The notes: generated by a model from the sequence alone, not told the origin. Shown: positions 1-9,125, numbered from the stretch's first letter. The stretch is DNA of 64,000 nucleotides from Paenibacillus sp. FSL W8-0186 (GCF_037969765.1 NZ_CP150207.1:2156001-2220000), one strand, 5' to 3'. Translations and numbers: made by a program.

Positions 1-2
1 TT

Positions 3-254
3 TACCCTCCAGATAATTTTAAAGAACTTATAACAGCCCAAAATAAGAAGGTAGAAGAAGGGATTAGAGAACTTGTTTTCTCCATCTTAAGAAACACCGA
101 AGAGCATGAGCTCATCCATGAGGAGATCATCGTTACTTCTTTTACAATCATATTAGACGGTATGCTTTTCCATATGATGAGTTCTCCTTATCAAGAATAT
201 GAACGCAGATTAAATATGATCTGGTCTGTATTTTGGAAGGGTATCCATGCTTGA
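3..254 (+). CDS. TetR/AcrR-type regulator, C-terminal end (partial)
   Basis: An open frame enters from the left edge and ends at TGA 252-254, giving about 83 residues of a helical C-terminal ligand-binding domain. The stretch ILDGMLFHMM, followed by a final Trp-rich helix (MIWSVFWKGI), is typical of the last two helices of TetR/AcrR-family regulators. The DNA-binding half lies outside the window, so the family call rests on this tail only. It ends about 100 bp before the VanZ/RDD gene, on the same strand, and may regulate it. Confidence 0.55.
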   Translation, partial: YPPDNFKELITAQNKKVEEGIRELVFSILRNTEEHELIHEEIIVTSFTIILDGMLFHMMSSPYQEYERRLNMIWSVFWKGIHA

Positions 255-357
255 TTATCGGCTTCCCTGAATTTATTAAAGGGGTATAAGAAAAGAAACA
301 ATAGGGAAATATGTATATTGCTGAAGAACTGAATCTTTCTAATAAAGAGGTACCGGT

Positions 358-1497
358 ATGTCTGTATATTTAATTCCAATAAAAATCGCATTTATTTTAT
401 TTAGTGCATTCAGCTTTTTTCTTATTATCCCTTGGTTAATTTATAGTTATAGAAAATATGGTTATTTAAGTCTTTGGGCTTCAATAGTGGCTTATTCCTT
501 TACTTTCTATATGTTATCGGCTTTATTTTTAGTTCTATTGCCTCTTCCGGTTACTCGAAATACATGTGCTTTGCAATCACCTGATACGGTGCATTATAAT
601 CTGGTCCCTTTTAATTTCATTAGGGATATTATTAATAGCGGTTCCGTTGTTTGGTCACAGCCATCCACCTATGTTAGATTACTAACGCAAAGTGCATTTT
701 TGCAGGCGGTATTCAATTTCCTATTGTTGCTGCCTCTAGGTGTTTATCTAAGGTATTTTTTCCAACAGAAACGATTTTGGAAGAGAGCACTTGGTTTTGG
801 ATTTGCTTTATCTCTTTTTTTTGAGACAACACAAATAACAGGTATTTATGGGATCTATAATTGCCCATATCGTATCTTTGATGTGGATGATCTTATATTA
901 AATAGTACTGGTGCTTTGTTTGGATTTGTCATTGCTCCTGTCCTGCTTGCTCTATTTCCATCTCGAAAGAGCCTTATTGCTAAGGGAGAAAAAATGCAAG
1001 AAAATTCTCTCGTACCTCCTTTGTCGCAATTGCTGGCTGTATTTATAGACTATCTATTGATAAAGATTAGTTGGAACCTTACAGTTGGACTTTTTACAAC
1101 AAGTGGATTCGCAGAATTTGTTTATAAAACGACTTGCTTTTTTATTCTGTTCTTTGTAGTTCCATTGATTTGGGAGGGAAAAACAATTGGAACAAATATA
1201 CTGCATTTTAAACTAATTCATGTTGATGGTGAAGCACCTCCGTGGCAGTCCGTGCTGAAAAGGTCCTTTGCGCTGTATTTACCTTTGGCAACATCATGGG
1301 CCCTAAATATATTTTCTGGTATTGAGTTAGATATAACTCTTAATCCCTATCACGTATGGATCACTATGATTATACTTGCGTTTCTCATCATGATGTGGGC
1401 CGTATTATTTATCCATATTGTATTCATCTTAATTAAAAGAGGGAGACGGAACTTTTACTTTGACTATGTAGCTGATTTAGTACCAAGGAAAAAATAA
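358..1497 (+). CDS. VanZ-like / RDD-domain membrane protein
   Basis: A 379-residue polytopic membrane protein. The first half (about residues 5-195) has the VanZ-like arrangement: hydrophobic helices, the NLVPFNFIRDII segment, and an acidic DVDDLILNSTGALFGF motif before the last helix. The second half (about 220-365) is an RDD domain with paired Arg/Asp-containing helices (FIDYLLIKISW, then GKTIGTNILHFKLI). VanZ-fold proteins are linked to low-level glycopeptide resistance or envelope homeostasis, and the RDD domain is of uncertain transport-related function. The ATG is preceded by an AAAGAGG ribosome site. It converges with the ABC exporter genes. Confidence 0.75.
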   Translation: MSVYLIPIKIAFILFSAFSFFLIIPWLIYSYRKYGYLSLWASIVAYSFTFYMLSALFLVLLPLPVTRNTCALQSPDTVHYNLVPFNFIRDIINSGSVVWSQPSTYVRLLTQSAFLQAVFNFLLLLPLGVYLRYFFQQKRFWKRALGFGFALSLFFETTQITGIYGIYNCPYRIFDVDDLILNSTGALFGFVIAPVLLALFPSRKSLIAKGEKMQENSLVPPLSQLLAVFIDYLLIKISWNLTVGLFTTSGFAEFVYKTTCFFILFFVVPLIWEGKTIGTNILHFKLIHVDGEAPPWQSVLKRSFALYLPLATSWALNIFSGIELDITLNPYHVWITMIILAFLIMMWAVLFIHIVFILIKRGRRNFYFDYVADLVPRKK

Positions 1498-1539
1498 ATC
1501 TTTTGTTATATTATCCGATTTCTATGGAATTGTGCTATT

Positions 1540-3264
1540 TTAAACGTTCCACAATTCTTGAAATTCCTTACACCTACTTAAAAGATCTGTAAGGGATCCT
1601 ATGTCCACGATTTTTCCATCTTTCAATACAATGATTTGATCGGCGTATTGAAGGCATTCTCTCCTATTGGAGGAAATTAAGAAGGTTTTATTCGACAATT
1701 CCTTAATTCTTGCCCACATTTTTTGTTCTGTTACTACATCCACTGCACTTGAAATGTCATCCATAACATAAAGATCGGCATCTCGGGCAAACATACGCGC
1801 GAGAGCGGTACGTTGAATTTGTCCTCCCGAAAGCTTTACACCGTTAGGACCAATTTGAGTATCGAGCCCATTGTTGAATTCCGGTACATCCTCTTCGAGA
1901 ACAGCTGTATAAATTGCTCGGTCGATGACGTTGTCGCCATGCATGCCTAAAATTATATTCTCTTTAATGGTATCGCTAAACAGGATCGGTGTTTGCGGTG
2001 TGTATGAACTTTTTGGCGGCACAAAAAAGGAGTGCGGCGTCTTGATGATATCGCCATTCCATTTAATTTCTCCGCTTTGCATAGGTAAATGCCCAAGTAT
2101 GGTACGAAGTAATGTCGTCTTTCCTGACCCTACTTTGCCAGCGATAACGGTGATGCTACCTTTTGGCAACCTAAAACTAACATCGAAAATTCCTTTTTCG
2201 GATTCTTTAAACTGATATGACAATGAGTGAATTTCAAGAAGTAGAAGGGGATCGTGTTTATCAACCTTGACCTCACTAACATTCTCAGTTTTGAGCGATT
2301 GATGCTTTACCAATGCAGACTCGGTTTGTGGCGAGAAGAACTGTGCCATTCTTGAAAATGAGATGCCGGCTTGTCGATAGGAAGCTAGGAACACTCCGAA
2401 AAACTGAGTTGATTCTGTAATAAAAGCTAGATAATATACAAACAATGAAAAATCGCCGATCGAAATCGTTCCACTTTGAATGTCTCCGGCGGATACTATT
2501 AAGATTAGACCAGTACCAATGCTTACTGTATTTGATGCTAATAAATTTAAGAACGAAGAAAACATTTTGTCTTTAATCATGAAGCCTTTACGCTCATCGT
2601 TCAGTTTGGTGAATCTGTCAACTACCCGTTGTTCAGCTTGGAACGATTGGATAACCGGTGTCAATTCTGCGATTTCTCCAACAAAAGAGGCAAGTTCGGT
2701 AGAAGAGTTCCTGCTCGCATGGCGGTATTTTTTCAATTTGCGGTTCGACAAGTTGGATACGGTAATAATAAAAATTAAAGGTAAGAAGATTAACAAGGTG
2801 ATTTTACTGCTGATCGTAAAGAGAAGTATGAACGAAAACATTGAGAAAATCACTTTGCCTGTGACATCAAGAGTCCAACTAATGGAGGTTTCTATTTGAT
2901 CCGCATCTTCACGGAATTTAATGATGGTGTCGCCTACCGAGTTTTTCTCGGAATTGGATGTGATTAACTGCTCCAGCATATTCCTTCGCAATAAAGAACT
3001 CATGGAGAAGCGGTGATGGACATCTGTTAATCCTCCGCAAATCAGTAAAACAATTCTTGCGAGCGCTGTTGCCAGCAGGAGCGCAGTAAGCATCCAAACA
3101 TGTGAATTCAATGTCAATTCATTGGCTAACGTATCGAGCAGCTTACTTATGATTAGGCCTGGGATGATAGGTCCATAATGGATAAGAATCCATACGATTC
3201 CGTTTAATGTATATAACCAAGGGCGATAGCGGATCATTGTCCACATATATTGATAAGTCTTCAT
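1540..3264 (-). CDS. ABC exporter half-transporter, degenerate-site subunit
   Basis: A 574-residue type IV exporter half: six transmembrane helices (about residues 15-300) then an ATPase domain (about 335-574). It has Walker A GKVGSGKTT and a canonical LSGGQ signature. In the Walker B region the usual catalytic Glu is Asp (YVMDDISSA) and the H-loop His is Asn (SSNRRE). It would therefore contribute a non-hydrolysing site and needs a partner. The upstream gene overlaps it by four bases (ATGA) and supplies the consensus residues, so the pair should form a heterodimer. Likely exports, or confers self-resistance to, the product of the adjacent biosynthetic genes; substrate inferred only from context. 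Confidence 0.85.
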   Translation of the reverse strand: MKTYQYMWTMIRYRPWLYTLNGIVWILIHYGPIIPGLIISKLLDTLANELTLNSHVWMLTALLLATALARIVLLICGGLTDVHHRFSMSSLLRRNMLEQLITSNSEKNSVGDTIIKFREDADQIETSISWTLDVTGKVIFSMFSFILLFTISSKITLLIFLPLIFIITVSNLSNRKLKKYRHASRNSSTELASFVGEIAELTPVIQSFQAEQRVVDRFTKLNDERKGFMIKDKMFSSFLNLLASNTVSIGTGLILIVSAGDIQSGTISIGDFSLFVYYLAFITESTQFFGVFLASYRQAGISFSRMAQFFSPQTESALVKHQSLKTENVSEVKVDKHDPLLLLEIHSLSYQFKESEKGIFDVSFRLPKGSITVIAGKVGSGKTTLLRTILGHLPMQSGEIKWNGDIIKTPHSFFVPPKSSYTPQTPILFSDTIKENIILGMHGDNVIDRAIYTAVLEEDVPEFNNGLDTQIGPNGVKLSGGQIQRTALARMFARDADLYVMDDISSAVDVVTEQKMWARIKELSNKTFLISSNRRECLQYADQIIVLKDGKIVDIGSLTDLLSRCKEFQELWNV

Positions 3265-5009
3265 ATCAACACTTCCATTCCGCCGGTAATCAATAATTTG
3301 TGGTACTGTGAATGTATGTCTCTTGCCAGTGCATCGCGAGAACCAAACTCGACGATTTTGCCTCGTTCAACAATCATAATTTTGTCGGTTTTTTCGACCG
3401 TTGCTAAACGGTGTGTAATGATTATTGCTGTTCGATTATGTAAAAGCCTAGTAGTTGCGCAATGTATTAAAAATTCAGTAGCGGGATCTAGCTTTGACGA
3501 TGCTTCATCTAGAATCACAACCCTAGGATTGATCAAAAATACACGCATCAAGGAGATTAATTGCGCTTCGCCAGCCGAGACACCAATGCCATTATTCAAT
3601 AACGGAGTATCAAGGCCTTGGGGTAATGATTTATACCATTTCGTTAATGCTAATTCTTCAATTAACCGATGGATGCGGTCATCGGTTATGCTTGGATCAA
3701 ACACGGATAAATTATTGCGTAAAGTAGAACGGAACAACTTGACGTCTTGTGTAACTATCCCTACAGATTTTCTTAGTGATCGTAACGAAATATCACGAAG
3801 GTCAATACCGTCTATCTTCACACTGCCTTCGGTAGGGTCGTAGAATCGGAGCAGCAGTTTTGTTAACGTGGATTTACCGCTGCCAGTTCGCCCTAACAAA
3901 CCTAGTTTTGTATTTGGTTCTAAATAAAAATCGATTCCGTTTAAGATGATTTGATTATCTTCATAACGAAATATGACATTCTCGAATTCAACAGAAGCAC
4001 TAACCTCATGTTCAAGCTCTTTGTGACCAAATGTCATAGGCTGAATATCTAATATCTCTTTTACCCTGTGGATGCTTGCATCTGCCTTTTGCCATTCCTC
4101 AAATTGCAGTCGGATACTCTCAATTGGCTGTACAAGGAGATTCGTAAAATTAAAAATCATAAATAGCGTACCCATTGTAATTTGATTTGTGCTTAATAAG
4201 TAAGCGCCGATTATAAATGAGATCATATTACCGATTGAGAATAACAATAAAGAAGTAGACTGTATCAAGTATCTGCTTAATTTGACAGCAATGCTCGCCG
4301 ACAAAAGTTTATGGAGAAAACTATAAAACCGCTTCATTACAAACGGACTAGATCCATTCGAGCGAATATCCTCCAATCCGACAAAATACTCTGTAATAAA
4401 GCCGTAGAAATGCCCATAAGTAGCTCGTAACTTTTGAAAATAAGGAATTCCTACTTGTCTAGCCTTTGATAGCAAAAATAGAGCTGAAACTGTAAATATA
4501 GCAAGAAGAGTGCCGATTCTCCAATCCAAGAAGAACATGATGCCGTTAATACCAACGATTAAAAGAATATTTCCTAATAACTCAATAAATAAGTTCGAGA
4601 AAAAACCTTGTAAAACGTTAACATCTCCATCGATCCGTTCGATAATTTCGCCCGATGTATATTTTTTTTGATGAACCATACCAAGCTTTAAGTAATGTGA
4701 AGCCAATTTTGTACGTAGGGAATTGGTTGATCTCCACCCAAGCGTCTCCCCGACATATGTAATTAGAAGAGAAACAAGCTGTTGTGATAAAGCGACTCCT
4801 GTATAACCGACGGCAATGAGTATCAAATATTGATAGGGCTTTTGTGAATAAGCCCCGTCTATAAAGTCCCGAAGCAAATAAGGATTGTAGAGCTGTAGCC
4901 CGATGTTTATTAATACAACTATGAACAGCATGATATATTTTGCTAAAAGCGGCCGGAAAAATTGGATGAAAAAATCGCTGTATTTAATCGAGCCTTTACT
5001 CTTCAACAT
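3261..5009 (-). CDS. ABC exporter half-transporter, consensus-site subunit
   Basis: A 582-residue exporter half with an N-terminal six-helix domain and a C-terminal ATPase. Walker A is GRTGSGKSTL, Walker B ends VVILDEASS with the catalytic Glu, and the H-loop is THRLA. Its signature is degenerate (VSAGEAQ instead of LSGGQ), which matches the degenerate catalytic residues of its partner at 1540-3264: the two defects would meet at the same ATP site, as in TM287/288-type heterodimers. I chose the ATG at 5009 because an AGGAGGT ribosome site lies just upstream; a longer frame to 5063 only runs into the kinase gene. It overlaps that gene by 14 bp. Confidence 0.85.
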   Translation of the reverse strand: MLKSKGSIKYSDFFIQFFRPLLAKYIMLFIVVLINIGLQLYNPYLLRDFIDGAYSQKPYQYLILIAVGYTGVALSQQLVSLLITYVGETLGWRSTNSLRTKLASHYLKLGMVHQKKYTSGEIIERIDGDVNVLQGFFSNLFIELLGNILLIVGINGIMFFLDWRIGTLLAIFTVSALFLLSKARQVGIPYFQKLRATYGHFYGFITEYFVGLEDIRSNGSSPFVMKRFYSFLHKLLSASIAVKLSRYLIQSTSLLLFSIGNMISFIIGAYLLSTNQITMGTLFMIFNFTNLLVQPIESIRLQFEEWQKADASIHRVKEILDIQPMTFGHKELEHEVSASVEFENVIFRYEDNQIILNGIDFYLEPNTKLGLLGRTGSGKSTLTKLLLRFYDPTEGSVKIDGIDLRDISLRSLRKSVGIVTQDVKLFRSTLRNNLSVFDPSITDDRIHRLIEELALTKWYKSLPQGLDTPLLNNGIGVSAGEAQLISLMRVFLINPRVVILDEASSKLDPATEFLIHCATTRLLHNRTAIIITHRLATVEKTDKIMIVERGKIVEFGSRDALARDIHSQYHKLLITGGMEVLI

Positions 5010-5958
5010 AATCCACCTCCTTGTCCCAATGAAGTTCATTCCCGCGCCAGCTGCTAAAGGCACCGTAACTTGCCATTGTTGATATTAAGTCGGGGAGAAG
5101 TTTGATTTGTTTAACGAGAAAGTCAATATATAGATGGCTTTGAAGAGAACGATCATAAAACCATGACTCCGGTATTTCATCCAACCAATCTTTTATTTGA
5201 GAGGCAGTTAAGGAGCAAATATGATTGTAAACGCTCACAAAACTATGGTTGGAGGAATCAGAAACATCAATATGCTGATCAAATGCTCGAAATACTTCTC
5301 CTAATCCACACATTGCATAGCGTTTGCCGCTTGAAACCATTAATTTTCTGTAGAAAATAGTTTTATACTGCTCATTATCGCCGGCTAGTTTCATCGCATT
5401 GAGTTTTGAGCTCCCCTCCCATGTATATCCCCAGAAGCAATCGCCCTGATCAATAATTTGCAATAGGCGGTGTTCCCCTTGTTTGCTAACTATAAGGTTT
5501 TCGCCATTTCCAAACCGGTCGAAATTAGCGGTTAACAGGTCAAGCGCAACGATTTTCGGTATGTCGTCGGTATTATGAAGATCTGATAAGAACTGCATCC
5601 AAGATTGCTTGAGTCGGGTACCATCCCGTATGTTATCTTCAATATCCGGGATCCATTCGCTGGCAAAGTAGAGGCCACTGCGATAAGCCTCTTGATACTG
5701 AACTGGAAGTATGGATGAGTCCAACTTAGCTACGACTGCGGTCGGTACTTTGATGCCGAGATATTTGGCCAAGTGAAAAACTAAAATTTCTTGTATCATG
5801 ACAGCATTCCAATGCTCCCATAACTGTTTGGTTTGATTAAAAATATAAGGCGTCTTAATCACATACTTCATGTTATCATCGGCAACAACTGCGAGAGGTT
5901 TACTCTGTCCGCTGCCTAAATCATGTGAAAATTGGCGGACCGCAACATGTTTAAGCAT
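4996..5958 (-). CDS. HipA-like kinase-fold protein
   Basis: A 320-residue protein with HipA/PI3K-like kinase signatures. Candidate nucleotide-binding Lys is in YVIKTP (residue 35), the catalytic segment ANFDRFGNGEN has Asp147 and Asn154, and the metal-binding segment IIDQGD has Asp170. Bacterial relatives phosphorylate proteins (HipA on glutamyl-tRNA synthetase) or small molecules. No HipB-like antitoxin is adjacent. Instead it is the first gene of an operon with a heterodimeric ABC exporter, which suggests a role in product modification or self-protection rather than a toxin-antitoxin pair; this is inference. The ATG follows a perfect AGGAGGTT site at 5961-5968. Confidence 0.65.
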   Translation of the reverse strand: MLKHVAVRQFSHDLGSGQSKPLAVVADDNMKYVIKTPYIFNQTKQLWEHWNAVMIQEILVFHLAKYLGIKVPTAVVAKLDSSILPVQYQEAYRSGLYFASEWIPDIEDNIRDGTRLKQSWMQFLSDLHNTDDIPKIVALDLLTANFDRFGNGENLIVSKQGEHRLLQIIDQGDCFWGYTWEGSSKLNAMKLAGDNEQYKTIFYRKLMVSSGKRYAMCGLGEVFRAFDQHIDVSDSSNHSFVSVYNHICSLTASQIKDWLDEIPESWFYDRSLQSHLYIDFLVKQIKLLPDLISTMASYGAFSSWRGNELHWDKEVDYVEE

Positions 5959-5974
5959 ATAACCTCCTGAAAAA

Positions 5975-6032
5975 TTGTAAATTTACAAAACCTTAACAAT
6001 TCGTTGACAAAAGACAATGAGTATTGTAGCAT
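5975..6032. promoter_or_regulatory. Divergent overlapping promoters with palindrome
   Basis: For the plus strand, TTGACA (6004-6009) and TAGCAT (6027-6032) are 17 bp apart. For the minus strand, TTGTCA (6010-6005) and TGTAAA (5987-5982) are also 17 bp apart. The two -35 boxes overlap by five bases, so only one polymerase could bind at a time. The minus-strand -10 lies inside a perfect 14-bp palindrome, TTGTAAATTTACAA (5975-5988), a possible operator. Assigned by eye only. Confidence 0.45.
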
Positions 6033-6152
6033 GTAGTCGAACAGATTACCATATATAACTTATGTTGTATTTTTTTATTAAAAGGGTCTAAAGAAGGAAT
6101 TTCGTTAGAATGATGACTATGAAATCATTACTATTGTCAAAGGGGCCACGGA

Positions 6153-6929
6153 ATGATGATGGTTAGTGAACGCACATTATCGGAGGATACAAATAGGTAT
6201 AAAGAATACGATAATTACGCATGGTTTTGGAACAAATACTGGGGGCGAACGTCGGCAAGGCGGGTACTTCCAATAGTAAAAGAATTAGTTCTGGGAAAGC
6301 AGCCTCAGGGAATTCGCGTCTTAGATGTTTGTTGCGGATCGGGGCAGTTGGCGAAGATTTTGTCTAAAGACGGGTATCAGCTGTCTGGGATTGATGGCTC
6401 ATCCGATATGATTCAACTAGCGTCTCAAAATTGTACAGATGGAAACTTTGTCGTGGGTGACATCAGAGTCCCGTTCCCTTTTCAAGAAAAATTCCATGTA
6501 GCATGTTCATTCTACGATAGCTTAAATCATATTCTATGCCTGGAAGATCTTGCAAGCGCTTTCGAAAGCGTTTATGGGGTATTAGAAAATAACGGTGTGT
6601 TTATTTTCGACTTAAACATGGAAGATGGCTTTAAAAGCAGATGGAATAATCGTCTGAATCAAATTGTCCAACAGGATTATGTTTGCATAGAACACTTTAG
6701 ATATAACGGAGATAGAAGAATTGGAACTAACAATGTAACTTTATTCCTACTGCAGGATGAGTGGGTGAGGAAAGACGTCTGTATTGTAGAGAAGTGTTAT
6801 ACTCAATCAGAAATCATAGAAGAGCTTAGCAGAGTCGGATTTACAAACATAAACATGTTCGAATCGTCTGAAACGTTCAATTTGGTTGATGACCAAGGGC
6901 GATACTATTTTGTTTGTGAAAAGAAATAG
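6153..6929 (+). CDS. Class I SAM-dependent methyltransferase
   Basis: A 258-residue Rossmann-fold methyltransferase. Motif I is VLDVCCGSG (residues 56-64), followed by the acidic loop GIDGSSDMI and a motif IV-like segment (FHVACSFYDSLNHI). These soluble enzymes transfer methyl groups to O, N or C of small molecules. It is the first gene of a plus-strand operon that continues with a flavin monooxygenase and carrier-protein genes, so a tailoring step on the cluster product is likely. Three ATG codons stand in a row at 6153, 6156 and 6159 behind an AGGGG site, so the exact start is uncertain by two residues. Confidence 0.85.
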   Translation: MMMVSERTLSEDTNRYKEYDNYAWFWNKYWGRTSARRVLPIVKELVLGKQPQGIRVLDVCCGSGQLAKILSKDGYQLSGIDGSSDMIQLASQNCTDGNFVVGDIRVPFPFQEKFHVACSFYDSLNHILCLEDLASAFESVYGVLENNGVFIFDLNMEDGFKSRWNNRLNQIVQQDYVCIEHFRYNGDRRIGTNNVTLFLLQDEWVRKDVCIVEKCYTQSEIIEELSRVGFTNINMFESSETFNLVDDQGRYYFVCEKK

Positions 6930-6967
6930 TTCTAGCGATCGGTAAATAATATTATAGGGGGTCAAGC

Positions 6968-7984
6968 ATGGACTTAATGTACTACAGTGAATTGCCCGGT
7001 TTTTTGGAGAACGAAAACTCTTTACATAAGATAGACAGTATTTCCAAGTTGTCCGAAAAGTATCATTTTACCGGGACTTTGATATTCCATCATCACGGAT
7101 CGATGGATCCTTGGTTTTTGGCTTCTCGAGTATTACATACGACAACAAAACTCCTCCCGTTAGTTGCTACGCAGCCCTATTCTATTCCACCTTTCAGTTT
7201 AGTGAAAACGCTCTCGACAATCTCGAATCTACTTCATAGAAAAGTGAATTTAAACCTCATTACCGGTGTCAGTGAAATGGAACTGTCAAGTGTACATCAG
7301 GCGACGGATCCAACGATGAAATATGCAAGACTGGAGGAGTATATTCAAGTTTTAAAAGGGCTATTGCATTCTAAGGAGCCTCTTACCTTCGATGGCAGCT
7401 ATTATAAGTTTAATAAGCTAAGATTAGCTCCGTATATTCGACAAGAGCATATTCCAGAATTATTTGTGCCGGGTTCCTCGAAGGACAGTATCCGAATCGC
7501 ACAGGCGCATGGCGATACAGCTTTATTGAGACCAGCCCCAATACATACATTTAAGGAGGAGTATTGTAGTAGATTCATCACGGATTCCGTTAATTTAGGG
7601 ATAAGAATCTCGGTGATTAGCAGATCCAATTCAGCAGAGGCATGGGAAGCTGCTCGCCGTAAGTTTCCAGCTAATCGATCAGGAGTCGTAAAGGCTAAAA
7701 TAAGGAAAAATATGTTATCTCACAATACAAAGCTAATGGCAGAACTAGCTCTATCAGGTGAAGTTTACGACAACATCTATTGGATGGGGGCATATCTCAA
7801 TGGGTTAACGGAGGATCCCTTCCTCGTAGGGAGCTATGAAGAATTAGCAGCGTATTTGCAACAATATGTTGACTGCGGGGTAACAACGTTTCTCTTCGGT
7901 GATTTGAACACCGAAGAAGATTTTATTCATATCAATAAAACGTTGAAAATGCTTGAAGCACCACGAAAAGAGGCGATTAGTTGA
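6968..7984 (+). CDS. LLM-class flavin-dependent monooxygenase (SsuD/BtrO-like)
   Basis: A 338-residue TIM-barrel luciferase-like monooxygenase. Support comes from the LNLITGVSEMEL strand, the ARLEEYIQVLKGLL helix before the substrate loop, and PELFVPGSSKDSIRIAQAHGD, typical of alkanesulfonate-monooxygenase relatives. Such enzymes use reduced FMN from a separate reductase, which is not encoded nearby. In butirosin biosynthesis BtrO, of this family, hydroxylates an aminoacyl chain tethered to a carrier protein; the ACP gene two positions downstream makes the same role attractive here. Its stop overlaps the TTG start of the PHP gene by four bases, implying translational coupling. Confidence 0.8.
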   Translation: MDLMYYSELPGFLENENSLHKIDSISKLSEKYHFTGTLIFHHHGSMDPWFLASRVLHTTTKLLPLVATQPYSIPPFSLVKTLSTISNLLHRKVNLNLITGVSEMELSSVHQATDPTMKYARLEEYIQVLKGLLHSKEPLTFDGSYYKFNKLRLAPYIRQEHIPELFVPGSSKDSIRIAQAHGDTALLRPAPIHTFKEEYCSRFITDSVNLGIRISVISRSNSAEAWEAARRKFPANRSGVVKAKIRKNMLSHNTKLMAELALSGEVYDNIYWMGAYLNGLTEDPFLVGSYEELAAYLQQYVDCGVTTFLFGDLNTEEDFIHINKTLKMLEAPRKEAIS

Positions 7985-8817
7985 TTCGTAGGGATGGTCA
8001 TACGCACACCCACTTCTGCTTTCATGGTTCTGGTGAGCATGCAGAACGGTTTGTTCAACAGGCAGTTCAGAAGGGATTTAACCAGTACAGTTTCACAGAA
8101 CACTCCCCGTTGCCCGAGAAACTGGTGAAGTCATTGCCAAACGACCGTGATTATGTGAATGCCCTGGCAATGAAATATGGTGATATTGACAACTATTTGG
8201 AAATGTGCGAAGGGCTGCGAAATAAGTATAGCTCAACTATTGATTTAATGATTGGACTTGAGCTTGATTTCATACAAGGAATGGAATCATTTGCCCGAGA
8301 GTTATTGGATCAGTATGGTCATAGAATGCAGGATAGTATCCTGTCCGTACATTTTCTAATAGGAAAGAATGGTTGGAGATGTGTCGATTCAAACCCCATC
8401 GATTTTAAGGAGGGATTGATCGACTATTACGGGAGTGTCGAGAACGTATATCATGCGTACTTTGATGCAGTGGAAGAAAGTATTGATGCGGACTTAGGTC
8501 CTTACAAACCAAAACGAATCTCTCATCTTACCTTGGTAGAAAAATTCAAGAGAATATATCCGCTAAAAAATCAAGATGCGTGCCGGGACAGGATAGTAAA
8601 ATTGTTAAAAAAAATCAAAGCCAAAAATTACGAGCTGGATGTTAATGTAGCGGGTTTATACAAGCCTCATTGCGGGGACACGTATCCTTCCGAGTGGATT
8701 GTTGAAGAAGCATTAACACTAGGAATTCCATTAGTATACGGTTCAGATAGTCACAGTGTTGTAGATGTAGGCAGGTCATATGATCTATATGAAAAATTTA
8801 TAGGAGGGTTACATTAA
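7981..8817 (+). CDS. PHP-domain phosphatase, histidinol-phosphatase-like
   Basis: A 278-residue PHP-fold metal hydrolase. The N-terminal metal motif DGHTHTHFC (His7, 9, 11), TEHSPLP, the GLELDF strand, and C-terminal GSDSHSVVDVG match the HisK/HisJ histidinol-phosphate phosphatase family. No other his genes are near, so it is more likely recruited to dephosphorylate a pathway intermediate. Start is TTG at 7981, overlapping the previous stop; no ATG lies in frame before the conserved DGHTH motif, so a TTG start is required. Only two bases separate its stop from the ACP start. Confidence 0.75.
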   Translation: MIRRDGHTHTHFCFHGSGEHAERFVQQAVQKGFNQYSFTEHSPLPEKLVKSLPNDRDYVNALAMKYGDIDNYLEMCEGLRNKYSSTIDLMIGLELDFIQGMESFARELLDQYGHRMQDSILSVHFLIGKNGWRCVDSNPIDFKEGLIDYYGSVENVYHAYFDAVEESIDADLGPYKPKRISHLTLVEKFKRIYPLKNQDACRDRIVKLLKKIKAKNYELDVNVAGLYKPHCGDTYPSEWIVEEALTLGIPLVYGSDSHSVVDVGRSYDLYEKFIGGLH

Positions 8818-8819
8818 CG

Positions 8820-9089
8820 ATGAATCATGTACAAGATATTGAGAGCCAAGTGAAGGCGATTTTATTCAACCTTTTCAGCAACAGCAACCCGGATGATATA
8901 ACTAATCAAACCGATCTTTATGATATTGGTTTGGATTCGTTAAATGCGATTCAACTTATTGTGCAATTAGAAGATGCTTTTGGTATATCAATTGATGACG
9001 ATGAACTGTTGTACGAAAATTTCAACACCATACCTAAAATTGTTGACATAGTAAAAAGCAAACTCGTAATAGAAAACAACGCGATCTAG
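8820..9089 (+). CDS. Stand-alone acyl carrier protein
   Basis: An 89-residue, strongly acidic protein with the carrier motif YDIGLDSLNAIQLI. Ser40 of DSL is the expected phosphopantetheine attachment site. Length and the DAFGISIDDDEL helix fit a discrete ACP/PCP of the BtrI/VinL kind rather than primary fatty-acid ACP, since it sits between a phosphatase and an adenylating ligase. It would hold the activated amino acid during decarboxylation, hydroxylation and transfer. The ribosome site GGAGGG lies within the end of the preceding gene. A phosphopantetheinyl transferase is not encoded in the window. Confidence 0.9.
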   Translation: MNHVQDIESQVKAILFNLFSNSNPDDITNQTDLYDIGLDSLNAIQLIVQLEDAFGISIDDDELLYENFNTIPKIVDIVKSKLVIENNAI

Positions 9090-9125
9090 GCAATCTATGA
9101 AAAGAGTAATGGGGGATCACGTTAT

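Noticed and set aside
3250..3843. Plus-strand ORF of 197 codons opposite the ABC exporter genes
   Set aside because: Antisense shadow of a well-supported ATPase domain; no ribosome site or family features.
4996..5958. HipAB-type toxin-antitoxin system
   Set aside because: No small DNA-binding antitoxin gene precedes the kinase; it is followed directly by exporter genes.
7981..8817. Histidine biosynthesis gene
   Set aside because: The PHP protein resembles histidinol phosphatase, but it is locked by overlaps into the carrier-protein operon and no other his gene is near.
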